Shown here: positions 37,545 through 52,500 of the stretch, piece by piece
Position numbering within the stretch: the stretch's first letter is position 1
Layout: each line of letters opens with the position of its first letter
Assembly: GCA_004194705.1 (NCBI GenBank)
Contig: SADC01001378.1
Span: forward strand, 186,001 to 250,000
DNA: 64,000 nt
From: Ditylenchus dipsaci
Lineage: Eukaryota > Nematoda > Chromadorea > Rhabditida > Anguinidae
Direction: 5' to 3'
Notes under the pieces: generated by a model
What the model was told of the DNA's origin: nothing
Database searches by the model: none
The model's input: the letters and a program-made list of their open reading frames with translations, nothing else
Program-made: the position numbers and the translations under genes

Positions 37545-40500
37545 CGATAAAGCTTCCATCTTCTGTAAACTTCCAGGATCTCCTTCACCGAATTCAGCCA
37601 TTGAGTCTGTTTCACTTTCTCCGGCCGGCTATGTCCTGTAAGCGATTTTTTCTCGTCGTCATCACTACAAAAATATTTTTTTCATGAAAGTAATAAAAAA
37701 TAAATAAAAGATTTCTAACATTTTGCCATACTCATCAAAAGCTCTGTCTTTAGGCAAAATAGGTTCTCTGCCATGCAATCTTTCTTTCTCAGCTACAGGA
37801 TACTTCTGGCCACGTTGCCTAATGCACAAGATGATGCAGCAAAGCAGGATCAGTAGCAGAAGCACTATGATAAGGATCAACAGTATCCAGTACAATTTGG
37901 CTCTTTAGGAGCTGAAATGAAAAGATTTGTAAATGCATAGAAAAAAATTAAGTTTTCGGTATTTTTAATATATAGGTTTGACTTGGAAATCTTTAAAATA
38001 TGACAACTTTGCGTGTTAAAAATATCAATTTCTAGTAAGTTCCAAAAATTGACTTTTGTTTAATATCCTTATATTCATTTGTTCAATTAAAGGGGATGGA
38101 ACTTTATATACGCATCGCTTGAGAGTTCAAATCCCCTAGGTGCACACCTATTTTTTTACTCCACTTTTCAGTAAATTCACTGGCTTCTATGGCCAAAAAC
38201 CATTGAGCAATCGATTGGAATTGCTTTACTATCAGCAAATGCCCTAATTTTGGGATTTCATGCAAATGACAGAATTGTGTAGGATGGCATGGAATTAGAC
38301 ATTGCTCTTTTTTGTGTTTTTAAATTTTAGCTGTAACTAAATATTAGTTTTTTCTGTATGATAGCTTAAATGAAAGCTCAAAATCTTGGCTACATTTTAG
38401 TACAGTCGACGCTCGATATAACGACCCCCGATATAACGTCCGCTCGACATAACGTCCGAAAAAAATCACGAATTTGGTCAGCTTGACTAAAATTTAGTCA
38501 AATGAACGCTCGATATAACGTCCGCTCGATATAACGTCCCATTTTGGCCGGTTTCTTGAGGGACGTTATATCGAGCGTCGACTGTACATGAAACGTGTGA
38601 CTTGTAGAAAAAGTCAGAAATATCGATCAAACCAGTCGCCGAAAAACCTCCGAAATAATCGATACAGTCGACTCTCGATTTAAGGACACCCCAAAAGTTC
38701 GTTCCCCAGCTGGGTCCGACACTTTTTTTAGCTCGATTTTCGAAGCTTTTTTAAATTTCGTTTTGACAGTCTGGTCGCAAATATCGCAAGGATGCCGATT
38801 TTGCCGATCGTTTTTCAAAATCCAGAAACTTTTTCTTCTAAAAAAGCAAAACCTCGATTTAAGGACAGGCTTTTTCTAAAATCCCTGTCCTTAAATCGAG
38901 GGTTTGCTTTTTTAGAAGAAAAGTTTTTGGATTTTGAAAAACGATCGGCAAAATCGACATCCTTGCGATATATGCGACCAGACTGTCAAAACAGAATTTT
39001 AAAAAAGCTTCGAAAATCGAGCTAAAAAAAGTATCGGACCCAGCTGGGGAACGAACTTTTGGGGTGTCCTTAAATCGAGAGTCGACTGTATTCGAAAAGT
39101 AAGCCCATTTTAGCTTGTAAAAAAGCTCCAGTTGATGTGAAACCATGCGCTGATAATTAGTCCCAAAATAATTTTTTCACTAAAGTTGTAAATAAAAGGA
39201 GATGAAAAATAAGGTGTGCACCCAGTGGTATTCAAACCTATGATATAGGCGATGCGTATATAAAGCTCCCTTCCCTTTAATCCATGTGAAATCAACTCAC
39301 AAACTCCAGTGGTAGTAATTTCATGGACTCGGGACTCTGTTTTCCTGACTCTGCCTTGTTCGTCTTTTTGCACAGAGACTGCCATCACATCATACTTAGT
39401 GCCTGGCACTAATCCATCTACCTCCACTTCCAGACTCTCCCCAACAGGTTCTTTTTCCTGCAACAATCTCAATTGATCACCAACGTTCCAATTTCCTGAA
39501 TTATTCACTCACCATCCAATCAGTGTCATCGCTTTCCTTGTACCTGACCACAAAAGAGTTGCCGACAGGGCTTGCTTCTCTGGGTCGAATTTGCCGGGCA
39601 CAAACGACACATTGAAGTGGTCATCTCCAATGCCTTCTTGGTGAAGCTCTGGGGTGGCTGGATCTACTGCAAAGAAATATGGTAGATAAATCAGAAATAG
39701 AAGGAATACTAGTTCCATTTCTGGCTGAGTTTAGCAATTTTAAGTTTGTAAAGCAGTAAAAAAAAGTAAAAAGAACATTTGTTACACCAAAGTTGCCTTG
39801 ATTTATCTTAAACCGAAAGACCAGGACTGGAGTTTACAGCTACTAGATTCCCATATGCATCTAAAAACTCCCCAAATATGTATAAAGTTGCGATTTGAAT
39901 CACTAAGAACATTTTGGATACTAGATGGCTCTCGAAATACGAAAATGTTATCAAAAACATATATATATTTTAAAACGTATAAAACAAGAAAATACCAGGT
40001 TTAAGGGAAAATTGACAGGTTTTTTCTTTTATCAAAAGTCAAAAGTATGCTTAATTTTTTTTATCAAAGTCATTGCATCAGTTTTAATAAGGTATCATTC
40101 ATTCCAATATCTAATAAATATTCCAATAGAAAGGCAAAAAGTGAAAGTATGGGCAAGTTAGAAAAAGATTAGTTTATACTTTTCCCTTTGGTTCTGCACT
40201 TTTGAAGCATCTTGCAAAAAGTGATACCCTGTTAGAAACCAGAATCACATGGCTACCTGATAGTGTTATCAGTCAAAAAATATTGGCGGATTTCGGTCTT
40301 TTGACTTAAAAAAAGACCTGAGCGCTTTCACACAAAAAACTGGGCAAACCCGGGTTAAACAAACCCGGGCGTTTTTTACGTATCGTCCGAAAAATATTCG
40401 AAAAAGATCCATAAATGGAGTAAACCCTAAGAGTTTTCACTCTTCGGAAATTTTTTCAATCATAAAATCAAAAATCAGGTGGATTAGTAATAAATTTCCC

Positions 40501-43500
40501 GTAGTCAGTCAGTCAACCAGCCACCCAGTGTCACTATAATAAAAAAAAGTATGGGTGAACTAGAATAGAAATGAGGGGTTGGATGCACATATATACACTT
40601 TGCAGCAGCAGGGGCAAATGAAAAGGGAATCGCCTCTGACTAGTAAGTGGAGGGCTAATAAAGGGGAGTCAGAGCCTAGCTCATAAACATTGCAGCTAGC
40701 TAAGCCCAGGCCAGCTAGCTAGTAGTAATATTGATGAGAAACAAGGGCGTTTATTTTGGCATTTCAAGGCCAGAATATGAGCTTGGTGCATATTTTTGGC
40801 CTGATTAAATGAGGGGTAGGGTTTATTAGAAGCGTGCCAGATGAGTCCTACACTTTTCGGTTTTGGGCTACTGCTGCTAATTTGTTTTTCTTTTTGGTCT
40901 TCCAGCTAATTTTTGTGGGCTTACTTGCTTGGACAATTAAGTTGGGGCTGTTTTTTATTGCTACGTGTGCAAAAAAGTTTTTTTTAGGTCTCTTTGCTAA
41001 TTTATTGGGGAGAAGAACTGAACTAGTAAAGTGTTCTTTGGAAGAATTTCGAAGGTTTTTAGTCAAATCGAAAATCCGAAATATATATTGAAATTTTTTT
41101 TGCGTGAATGATCGTTTTACTTAAATTTTTTAATCCGTGCTTTTAAAATGTGAAAAACTGCTTTGTTTATAACAAAATTAATTTATAAAATTCTAAATAG
41201 GAGGGCAATTTCTTTAACAAAATGCTTTGAAAGATGTGCTGAGATCTGGTCTAAATCAGGCTTGCTGAGATGTAATCCGAACAAATTTTTTATTTCTTAA
41301 TTTTTTTTCAGTATTTTGCTCAAAATAGCCATAACTCAGCAATAACCATAATTTAGACCAGATTTAATCAGATTTTGATTCATAAAAACATCTGAACAGT
41401 TGCTTTTTAAGTATTTTTTTGTTCCAAAATTGATGGTTTGTCATTAAAAAAAAACCGCAAAAAGATTGACAATATACCATAGCGGTTAACACATTTTGTT
41501 TAATTCCGCCACCCTTACTTTGAGGGTCTGTCGGAGCAGAGTAAATATTTTGCAAAGCTGTTTATTGCGTTTATTAACACCCCGAGCTCTACCGATTCGG
41601 CTATTTAGATTTTGAATTTTATACCGAAAATTGAGAGATGGACCTGAAAATTTTAGGCTAGAATTTTTCCGATTTTCGGAGGGCTAAGTTCCCTGAGGGG
41701 GGGGGGGTGGTGCGGAATTAGAAAAAACACGGTTTGTCTGACCTGGTCTCGAATACCTAATAATACCTACCGTTGAGTTGCATAGCTTCTGGAAGGGTTT
41801 TAGCATCCGCAGAATTGGGTGGTCCCTGTCCAGCCTTGGTGTAAGCATGCACTTTGAAGCGGTAGTCAGAGTCAAAGTCCAGGTCATCTAACCTAAGTTC
41901 AGTCATTCCAATAGGCACTTCTTTCTCCTTTTCACACGAGATTATCTGAAATATTGCTGAATAGAAGCTGTCTTTCAGAGAAACACAAAATAGGGTCACC
42001 TCTCCAGTAGATTCCCTGGTTTTGCATTTGACAACTCCAAAACGGGTCAGTTTGCCGTTAGCACTAAAATTATTAATTGGTTTGAGATAAGTTAGTTTGC
42101 GATTGCTCACTTCCTTGGATCGTCCATTTGAGCACAACCACTCCTCGTTCATCCCCATCTTTATTGTTCATGGATAGGCCTGTAGACCACGCACTTGGGT
42201 CGGTACTGGAAAATTAAAGTACTGTTTAAGTGGTTTTCTAAAAAGTCCGTGTTTAACAGATCATGAAAACAGCTTTTGACTATTTTTTATCATTCATTTT
42301 GCGCTAATTTTTCTGTGTTTTGATAAGTATTTAGAACACGGTTCTCATCCGTCCTTTTTAAAAAGATTTGTCCTTTTTTGGGACTCAAAATCCTTTTTAT
42401 TTTTAAAGTTTTCAGTCAAAATCTTTTTTTTGCTTCAAAATAGCAATAAGCACTGGATATCACTGGATGACTCGAGGAATAAAATAAGTGACGGATTGAT
42501 CAATTATGCTCGAAAAATTTAGTGCCCACAAAATTGTCAAAACCCTAAAATATAGGCCAACCGAAACCAAATAAAGTCAGTCTTGCCGGTGCCCGGCAAG
42601 ACTAGCCCTAACTTCAAAAAATGTTCAAACTTCAGCCTACCTCCTTCCTTAGTCCTAAATGAGATGGGTTCTGTAGGGCGCCTTCATTTTGACCATTCAA
42701 CACTGAGATGATGGCATAGTTCAATGAGTTAGGTTTTAGACCAGCTATAGTTCCTGATGTTGCTGTGGGAGCAAATATCACACTTTTCCTGTTCAAGGCT
42801 GAATTGGAGCTTAAGTGTCTCCTGACCAGCGACCTAGAATAATGCCTCTTTTGCCTAGCCTCCTTGAAGTCCACCTCTTCTTCTAGCTGAGTCTCGTCGT
42901 CATCAAACCAGTAGGTAATCTTGTAGCCAGTAAAGTTGCCTTGCACTTTGGATGGATCTACAGCATCCCAAAAAAAGTCTGCAGTGGTGGCAGTAATGTC
43001 CTTAACCCGGAAGTTGGTTGGAGTGACTCCTACAAAATTCAATACCATATCTCAATACCATATCCATTGTGAATTGTGTTTTTGACCTAATTTTTGCAGA
43101 CTACTCTTAGGCAAGTCACCCCTCATTTTGTAGCTCATCTCACTGACTACAAATAGGTGGTAACTTGCCTGAGAAAAGTCTTTAAAAATGAACCTGGATC
43201 TCCCTCTCCTGTCCTCCCTCCACAGTCTCTGGAGCGACAAGGGACTCGCCCAGCTTATTCTTGGCTCTGACCTGCACCTCATAGGGTTCCCATGGATGTC
43301 GGTCACCAAGGTCTATGGTAAGTTTTTCAGCAAAGGGGTCGTCCACTTGGATGCTCTTCCACTCGCTGTCGTCTTTCTGAAGATGAGCCTATAGTTGTTA
43401 TAGGCTTTTTTAATAGCAGGTTCAACGCTATGTTTCAATAATTGACGCAGAAATAAACAAAATAAAAAATAAAAACCGCAGAGCGGCGGCACTTATGTAC

Positions 43501-46500
43501 TTCGGGTGACCCCTAGGTAAAGTCTTAGGATTAGGCTTAGGCAAACGTAGGCCAGCCTATGTTAAGACGGACTCAAACATGTTTTTCTTATTTTTTTCGT
43601 AGTCAAGGAAACACATCAGATCCATCCTAACATACGCTGGCTTACCCTTGCCTTAGCCTTAGCCTAAGGCTTACCTAGGGGCCCCGAAGTACATAAGTAC
43701 CGAGCGGCCCAGGCATTTGGGTTGAATTCAAATAATTCTTTCAAAATCGTGTTTCTTGTCAAAATTCGACTCTAGAAGAGTAAAATGCACGAAAAAGTAA
43801 AGCGTCGTAGCTAGGTGGATTTGAACCTGAGACCCAAAAACGTTAAAATCCAACACTTTACGACTACACTTTGAAAATCGGACTAGATGCATTAAGTGAG
43901 TTTACCGTATAACTTCTTTTAATTCCCCATGCGGGATTAATTTTCAAACCCCGAAAAATATCGAAATTGTAAATGAAAAATTGCCTTAACTCTGAAATAC
44001 TAGTCAAAAAAATGAGGGGGTTAATAGAGGTTATACGGTACAGTCAAACCCAGATTTAATGCGCCCTCGATTTAGTGCGATCTTGAGGTTGATGGACTTG
44101 GTCAAAAGTCTTTGAAAGTCTCGAAAGTGCAACCCCGATTTAGTGCGACCCTATTTAGTGCGACTTTTTCCGGTCCCCAGGGGTCGCACTGAACCGGGGT
44201 TGATTGTATATATATTTTCGGAATAGGATCAAATTGAATTGTTGCCCCTAAAATCTGAATTCTTGCCCCTTTTTTGCTTTTTTTGGTCGATTTATTACCG
44301 AAAAAAGAAAAAAGAGGCAAGAATTCAGATTTTAGGGGCAAAATTTTAGTTACATCTTTTCGGAATAATACTTATTTCAACAATGTTTACTTACTGGTCT
44401 ATACTGCACTTGGTAAGAAAAATCCTCTCTATTCCACTCTTCTCTAGGCATAGCATTCCAGTAAACGATCAGATTATCTGGCTGAGACCCTTCTACCCTT
44501 ACTCCATTGGGGTTCCTAGTAGGTGCTTTTGGGTCAGTCATACAATCACCCTTGACCGCTTGAGGTGAACTGTCACCAATACTGTTCCTCGCAATGATTT
44601 GGAAGGCGTACTGAACAAAAAAATTAATATTGAATGAGTCTTGCACATAATTTCTTACATTGCCGAAAGGTGCAGGGGAATGGTAATGGATGCCTTGACC
44701 TTTCTTTCTGAGTCACTGACCGTTTCGTAGTCAATGGCTCGGATAGAGGCTGGTGCGTCTTCCATCTTCCACTGTCCTCTTCTGGATCAGCTAAGTAACG
44801 CACCCTGAAAATAGATTTTGAAATTCTTGAAAATAGAGGTAGAAATAGTCGGCCAACTGGCACCTCATTCTGACCCGAATTTTCTGTTGGGATATCCAGA
44901 ATAGACACATATAGCGAGCCGAGGATCGGCCCTGCTCTGTTGCTAGAACTTAAAAAATCAAGTACCTACCAAAACTCTTTCACGGGCACAGTGCCTCCAG
45001 CGGGTTCCAGATGTTCAAATTGAATGGTTGCAGTGTTGCCGACAGTGTCACAGCGAGAAATAAAGGCGGAGTAGACAGGCATAGGCACATCTACAAAGAT
45101 AAAAATGTCATAACTTATAGCCTGCTGCTACCTACCTTCAATGCTAATATACACAGTTTTACTAGCAGCATCTAGTTTGGATGAAGCTATACAGGAGTAG
45201 CTGCCAGAATCTAATTGTGTGGGATTGACCACTAATAAAGTGTTGTCTGCTAGAACTTGGTAGTTGTCTCTGTCCAACTGCTTTTCTGCCACAGATCTGC
45301 CGTTGATTGTCCTAAATTAGAGCATGAGATTAATTATTCAGAAATTTGAAGAAAACTAATTGATAACTTGGTTGGCACAGTGTTTTTGAATGCATCAATA
45401 TCATTAACTTAAATGGTGGCTAAACCTCACAGCTGCATTGTAAGTGAGTTTCAGACATATTTAGTCTGGCCTAAGGGCTCAGATTTTAAAATTTCAGCTC
45501 GCCGGACCATTAGAAAGGGATACAGTACACATGCTTAGTGGTCATAATCTTTTAATCAAATTATCGCAGTCGAAAATAGACTGCTAACAGAAAAGAAACA
45601 TATTAACCATAGTTGATTTTCACATAATCACTAGTTTTCAAAAAACACTCACCACTCATATTTGACTTCCAAGTTTTCGTCGTGTTTAGCCTCACAAGCC
45701 AATTTTAGTGGCAGACCAGCTTGTTTTTCCATTTTAGGCTCAGCAAAAGGCTCCAGTGATGTGGGCTCTAGACAATACAAATGATTAATTTAATCATGAA
45801 GGGGAAAAAACTCACTTCTAACCAACAACTTGACTGTGCCAGACGCAGTTCCATACTTGTTAGCGCCTGTGCATTTGTATTCACCTTCATAGCTGGGCTT
45901 CACTTCTAAATATTTTTTAGTTAGCAAACATTTATTAAAATCAAATAAAGTCTAGTCTTTAGCTATACAAAATTTACATAGTCAAAAACAGAATTCCAGC
46001 AAGACCCTTATTAGAAAAATATTTTTCTAAAAGAAGAATTGTCCAATCTCAACCGAATTCACAAATTCATTATCATGTAGATCATTATGTTTACTGATTC
46101 ATTGTTGGTTTTGTAGACAGTCACAAAAAACTTATGGTGAATAGCCAAGTAAACACCGGAAAGCCGAATTTTTTTTCTAAGCAACAGAAGAGACCGAAGC
46201 GAAATTTTCGGTTTGGGCGGCTTTACAGTTTGAGCGGCTTTCTTGTAAGTGATTATGCAGAAAATACCTTCAAATATTAGCCACCCCACTCCAAATTGAT
46301 CCACACTTGAGCGGTAGTCTACACCCTGCAGCACAGGACTGAGAAATCAATACATTAATGCAATGATAAAATCTGGTTTGCCAACCACTCACCTTTCCAA
46401 GTAACATTCGCCAATGGAGATGCGAAAAATTTGCAGGACATTGTAAATGGTTTTCCTTCAATCGCTTCAGTAATATCTGGCTCCTCCAGTAATTTGGGTT

Positions 46501-49500
46501 GAAAGGCTAATAGGTTGAGGTAAAAGTTAGTCCAGAGGTAGCCGTGTTTGTTTTCCGACTTGCACTGGTAGACCGCATTGTCGCCCTGACCATTAAGACC
46601 CTTCTTCACATCGTAAATTGTCAGTCTCGAGCCTTCGATCACCCAGTTTTCGCCTTGTCTTGGCTTTTGCATTTCTGAAAAAAATTTCGTTTTGCCAGAA
46701 AAGTGTAAAAATAGCTTTCAAAGACTTACCAACTCCATTTTTGTAGAAGGTAACTACTGGAGCTGGATTTCCACTGGTCTAAAAACGTTTACGCATATGT
46801 CATGTTCGACAATTTATTGAATTGATGGATCTACCTTGCAGTCGAACACAACCGTTTCCCCTTCACTGGTATTTGTGTGCGCCGGTGGACCGTCATGCCA
46901 ATAGGGAGCCGCTGAAAATAATTTAGTCAGTCAAATTTTTACCGAACACCAGATTATCATGTTAATTTTATCTAAATAGCAGTCATTGTTATACGAAAAT
47001 TTGAAAAATTAAAAAATTAGAACTGGAGTTGGCTTTTAAGGAGTTCTGGAAATAAGAAATTCAATTAGATAGGATGATATATAGATTATTATGCGATTTA
47101 AAACCTTTGTGTCAGTCAAAAAAAGATTAAAAATAGATCGTACTCTAGATGGGATCGAACCTGAGATGGTGTCATTGATTTTTTGGACATGAAATTGAAT
47201 TTTTCAAAATATGGAGAGCCTATACAGACTTTGTGAAAAAATTAGACATTCAATGCAATTACTATACAGGGTGAGCCAAAAAAATTCTATTATTTTTTGA
47301 AAAATTTTAGTTCTACTATTTTTTAAATTTTCGTTGCTTTTTCTGTGAACAGTTATTTTGGTTTATCTTGTGTTTTCTTAAAATCAGGCAGCTCCCATGG
47401 CTTAAGCACTGTCAAGGATTTTCCTGGGGAATCAATGGGGCAAGGGTTACGTACACCGATTTTTTTTAATGGGATACTGTTTTTGTTTGCCTTGTATTTG
47501 GAACATTTTAAAAACCCCATATCCGACTTTTTTTATTTTCTGCAAATATTTTTCTTTCCATTTGCATTCCTATTTGCTAACATACCCTATATTTGGCTCT
47601 TATACAGCTTTTTATTCTGTTCCCTTAGCCAATTTAGATGGCCTTTGGATGGGGGAATGGGCAATGAGACCATTCTCTTTGTCTCCGTCCAAAAAGGGCA
47701 GGAAGTGGCCAACAGCAAAAATCAATGGCACCCATGCAACTACTGGCTGACACAGGCACCACCAAAGCAATAGGCTATATATTTATGCCCCCCCCTCACT
47801 GGGGAGCGCTTCTTATTTTGACAAAAGAGCCGCTCATAGTATATGCTATAAATCAATGGTAGTTTAGACTACACTCACCATCCACTTTGACGTTGAATAC
47901 CCTGTCCACAGCTGAAGCATGCGACTGGAATTTGCATTCGTACTTGCCCAAATGGTCGGTGGTCACATTAAACACCTAAAAAAAGCTTTCATTAGCTTTT
48001 AAAATCACGTGGTTTTATCAAATATATACCAGAGTTTTGCCGTAGCTTTCAAAAGTAAATCCTTTGGAGTTATTCTGGGTGATCTCGAGGCCATTGTGGT
48101 ACCAGTTGGGGTAAGGGTCCGGACTGAAAATGAATGATGGTAAAATTAAAAAGCAGTATTTGTAATTGTATAATTAAGAAGATTTTTACAAAACATTTTA
48201 TAGGCCAAGATTTTTGGAATTTATAAAACCGAACGTATTTGTGATCCCCGATCCGCCCAGATTTCGTCAAATTTGTTTGAAACGCAGAGACGCAAACATC
48301 TTGAGTAGATTAACAGAATAAATATCTAAGGCAGATGTGTCGCTAATCAGAGCGTCGACTGTAGTCATGGCTTTTTGCAATAAAAAGTCGAGTAAAATAA
48401 AGTCATCAGTAAATCATCCTGAGCTGAACTTTTGTCCATTTCATAGTTTTGCTGTACTTTCAAGGAGGCATAAGGTTTGTTTCGGTATACTTTGTAGGCC
48501 AAAACATACCGAACTTTTAATTTTGCCCACTTTCCTTCACTAACCCTCAATTTGTTAAATAATAAACATTAAGGCATAACCCACATAACAGGTTTGCTTT
48601 TTTAATTAACTGCAATATTTGGAGCAGTCCCTAACTAATCTAATGTAGGAATTTGGCTAAAGGGGCTCTCAGCCATTCTTAAGACCATTGTCAACCACCA
48701 GCTTTAAGACATAACCACTTCCCCACACCCCCAACCATAATTAAATTAATTGGATAATTTGCGGAAACGAGCACCCTTTGTTCTAAAAGACTTAGCAAGA
48801 CCCAGAGCCACTTCAAAAAATTTTCCAAGGACCCAAAAAACGATTTCACTTTTTATTTATGCTTTTTTCTTTCTGTTTTGCAAAACAAAGGATGCCGAAG
48901 CAAAGAAGGGAGGAACACAAGAATACGTCAATTGTTGTGGATTGTGTGGGAAAGCAAGCCAGCAGTAACTATGGGAACACACCAGTATTTCTTCCCCAAA
49001 ATTGATTGCTAGAGAAAGAGAATTTGAACAGCCAGCCATCCCTCCAAATATATATGCAATAAACAAAGTGGATAAGGCTAGCACAACAACAGCACCAAAA
49101 CAAACATCCATCCCTTATTTTCGACAATTCCAAATCGAACGAAAAACGAATCTTGGTGGAAGTGTCCAGCTCCAGCGATTGCTTCCATGCTAGATCCAAA
49201 ATCTTTTTTTAAGTTTGGAACAATATCGGCAAAGTCGGAATAATTTCCATTTTTAGTTCCATTTTGTCGAAAATACAAAATATTTTGAAAATTTGCGCTC
49301 AATTTATTTTCGGTGTAAGCTTTTCGAACATTGTCTATCTAAATCTAGTAGAATGAATCAGCCGCCAGTTTTTGTAACTTTGAGGAAATTAAACATCAAG
49401 ATAGCCAATTTAGGAAAGCTGTTCGATGTTGCTCTAAAAACAGTCAGCGATGTAGTGAAATGTTTTGAAGAAGCCGGGAGCAATGGAAATAAAGCAGGAC

Positions 49501-52500
49501 TTGGTCGGCCTATAAATAACACGTATCCGCAGCACGGGCAATCCCATTTGCATAGTAGCATTTGCCAAACTTTTCAAAAAATCGCCGTGCTTTTTATCAT
49601 TAAAATATACATTTAAATTTATGGAATTAAGTAAAAATTCTGGGATCTTAAGTGGGGTGAAAAGTCAGAGCTGAAAAAAAATTTAGTAGTCTAATTTAAT
49701 CCAAAAAAGTTTTTTTCCCGAGAAGTGACATGGTTCAAGAGAAAAAAGCTTGCAAAATAGCGATTTTCTCGCATTTGTAATTTGCGAGTTTGGAATATCT
49801 CGCAAATTTTCGAAGTCTCGTCTCGCAATCTCGCAATCACCCTCAGTCATCACTAACTCTATCAGAGAAAATGTATGTTCGTTAATATTAAGACCCTTTA
49901 GGAAAACCAGGTGGAATCTCACATAAAATATCTATCACATTCAGATTTAGTTTGAAATTTTTTTGCAAGTTCTTATTTGGCTAAAAAACGTACTATCCGG
50001 AGAAGAAACAGTGCAGTTTGTGGATCTGACCCACCAATGCAATTGGAGACGATTGGTTCACATATTGCTCGGCTGCCGGATCACGGTGTTCACTAAAAAT
50101 TACAACACATTTTACTGCTCAATTAAGATTTTTACTACAACATTGGTGATAAAAATGTAGCAAATACAACTTTTGGTCTGCCATTTTGGGAAATTTATAA
50201 CAAAAAACATCAAAGGGCAATTTTTATGATTTCAATTGAATTCATTCAATTAATTTTCAATTGATCCAATACTAGACGACAAAAGTCCAAATGGAACTCA
50301 CATCTATCCCTCTTGTTCCTCTGGATGGCAAAGTTGAACTGATTGCTGAACTTGTACTCCTTGAGCTCTGAATTGTAGGCGGCACAGGCATAGAAACGAC
50401 TATCCTTGAAATCCGATTCTTGCACATTATGAAAGAATATGGTGCCCTGCAAAGCACACCAATCAACCAAAACAACCTACTTCAATAACCAATAAACAGC
50501 TGAGTAGTATTAGCACCCAACCAAGGTTCGCGCACCTTTGCACCTCGCCCAAATACCACATTAGAGCACTAGTAAATCAACAACCAGTAGGAATATTAGC
50601 AGCAGCAATAGACTAGCAGCTAACTGGCCGACTCAAGGCTAGAGCTGGCAGCAATAGCAGGAAAAGGCGGGTGGGGACACTCTAGCCTCCTCTTCCTCAC
50701 TTCTCACTCTAAAAGAGCAGAAATTGAAAGGGGAAGAGGAAACCACAAACGAGAGACATGCTAGTGTATTGATGGTTACTATTGGGTGGAGCCAGCTAGA
50801 TATATGGGGGATATAGGGAGCACTCCACACCAGCCTAGTAGTGATGCTCTTTTACTTACAAAGAGGGGGTCAAGTCTAACCACAATGTTGTTTCCCCCTC
50901 AAATCTATCTTTTATGGCTGACCATCTAGCAAGAGGGATTTGACTCTTTGCTCAGAGATGAGAGGATGTCGTCTGGACACACTAGGGACTCAAGCAAGGA
51001 TGACAATGTGAGTACGAGCAATCCTATTGAGGATCCAGCTGCTGCATGATATGTATGGGCAATAATAACATTTTTAGCGAGTTTTTTAAAATAAGGTGTG
51101 ATCTAGTAAAATCAAACGTAAGCACATATTTAGTCAGGCACTGTTTCTCTGGCTACCGAGCTTTTAACAGAATTGGGCTTTCTGGGTTAAAGGGGCATGC
51201 CCACGCTAATAAGAGGTGGTGCCCGGGAATTCAAAATTTTTCCTAATCATTGAACTTCCGCACGGATTTTTCAACTGGCTTTCTAACAAAACCATACCTA
51301 AAATTAAATTCTAGGCCTTGGTTTGTTAGAAACCAAGTTAAAAATTCTGTACAGATGTTCAAATATTAGGAAAAAAATTTGAATTCCAGGGCACCACCTC
51401 TTATTAGGGCATGCTCATTTAAAGGGGTAAGGGAACTTTTACGGCCACCTTTTGATATCAACTATTTTTACCTTTTTTCTTAAATTCTGCTTTCTCATCT
51501 CAGATGTTTTTATACCGCTTTGTAGCTGAGATTTTTCTCTATCGATTTAATGGTCAAAGAACCTAATTGAAAATAATGTTTGGGAAAATCACACTAACTT
51601 CACCCTAAAAAACCAAGTCTGAGGCTCAACTTGGAATCTAATATCTGAATTACGCAACGAAATTTTTAAAAATTGCTCACTTGCTGAGATATGGCACAAA
51701 GTACCCAAATTAAAATTTGATTGAAAAACAAAATTTTTTGTCTACTATGCTGCCTCAGAATAATTTTTTTCTTAAAAATAATAAAACACAAAAATCGAAA
51801 AAAAAATATCCTCAACAAGAATAGTCTTTTACAGTTCACATAGTAGATATTATCAAAAAAATATAATAGAAAACGGTGGCAGAAATTAAAACTGGCTCGC
51901 TTATATATTATCAAAAAACCGTAGCTATGTCGTCTAAGCTATGCAAACGAAAATGCAAGAGCTAGAAAAAATCACTCCAGTCAAGCTCTCATTTCTAATA
52001 TAGCAAGTAGCAATGATGACACATCCTCCTTCTTTTTGACAGTTAAGTTTATTTATTTTTTTTCGGCTGTATGTGGAATATAAAATTTCAGCAGTAAGGA
52101 AGAAAACAGAGCCTCCTTCTTTATATGACCCCTCTTTATGGTCCAATTCTGGGGTGGCTGGATGCATGGCAGACAGCAGTAGTCTTAGTCGTTCTAGGCA
52201 AGCAAGTGAAACTTTGCGGTTGCCTTCAATCAGGATGAATTGTTGTGTGTGGTGAAGGAGGGGACAGAGTATGTATAGTTAGGGTGAGTAGGGGGGGCTC
52301 GTTAGAAGTTAGGCAAGGAGGTCTCTGTGGATGGAGGGAGAGGTGTCTGTTGGCGACAATCCGATTTGTAATGCTTGGCTGGACGGGTGGGTAAATAAAC
52401 AGACACACACCTACTTGGGTAGATGCTACTCCAGCTGCATGATGTGTTCTGCTAGTCGAGAATGTGCGGGTTTATAGGCAGGGCAAGAACATGGAGTATG

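Noticed and set aside
41580..41612. A-box-like TAGCCGAATCGGTAGAGCTC on the minus strand
   Set aside because: No B box at the right distance on the same strand, so no tRNA gene.
43801..43870. Possible tRNA on the minus strand (B-box-like GGTTCAAATCC)
   Set aside because: No acceptor stem or anticodon arm could be paired; at most a tRNA-derived remnant.
47345..47773. 142-codon plus-strand open frame rich in Phe, Leu and Tyr
   Set aside because: Lies in an intron of the L1-type gene, overlaps a second open frame, and looks like T-rich DNA translated; no domain or splice support.
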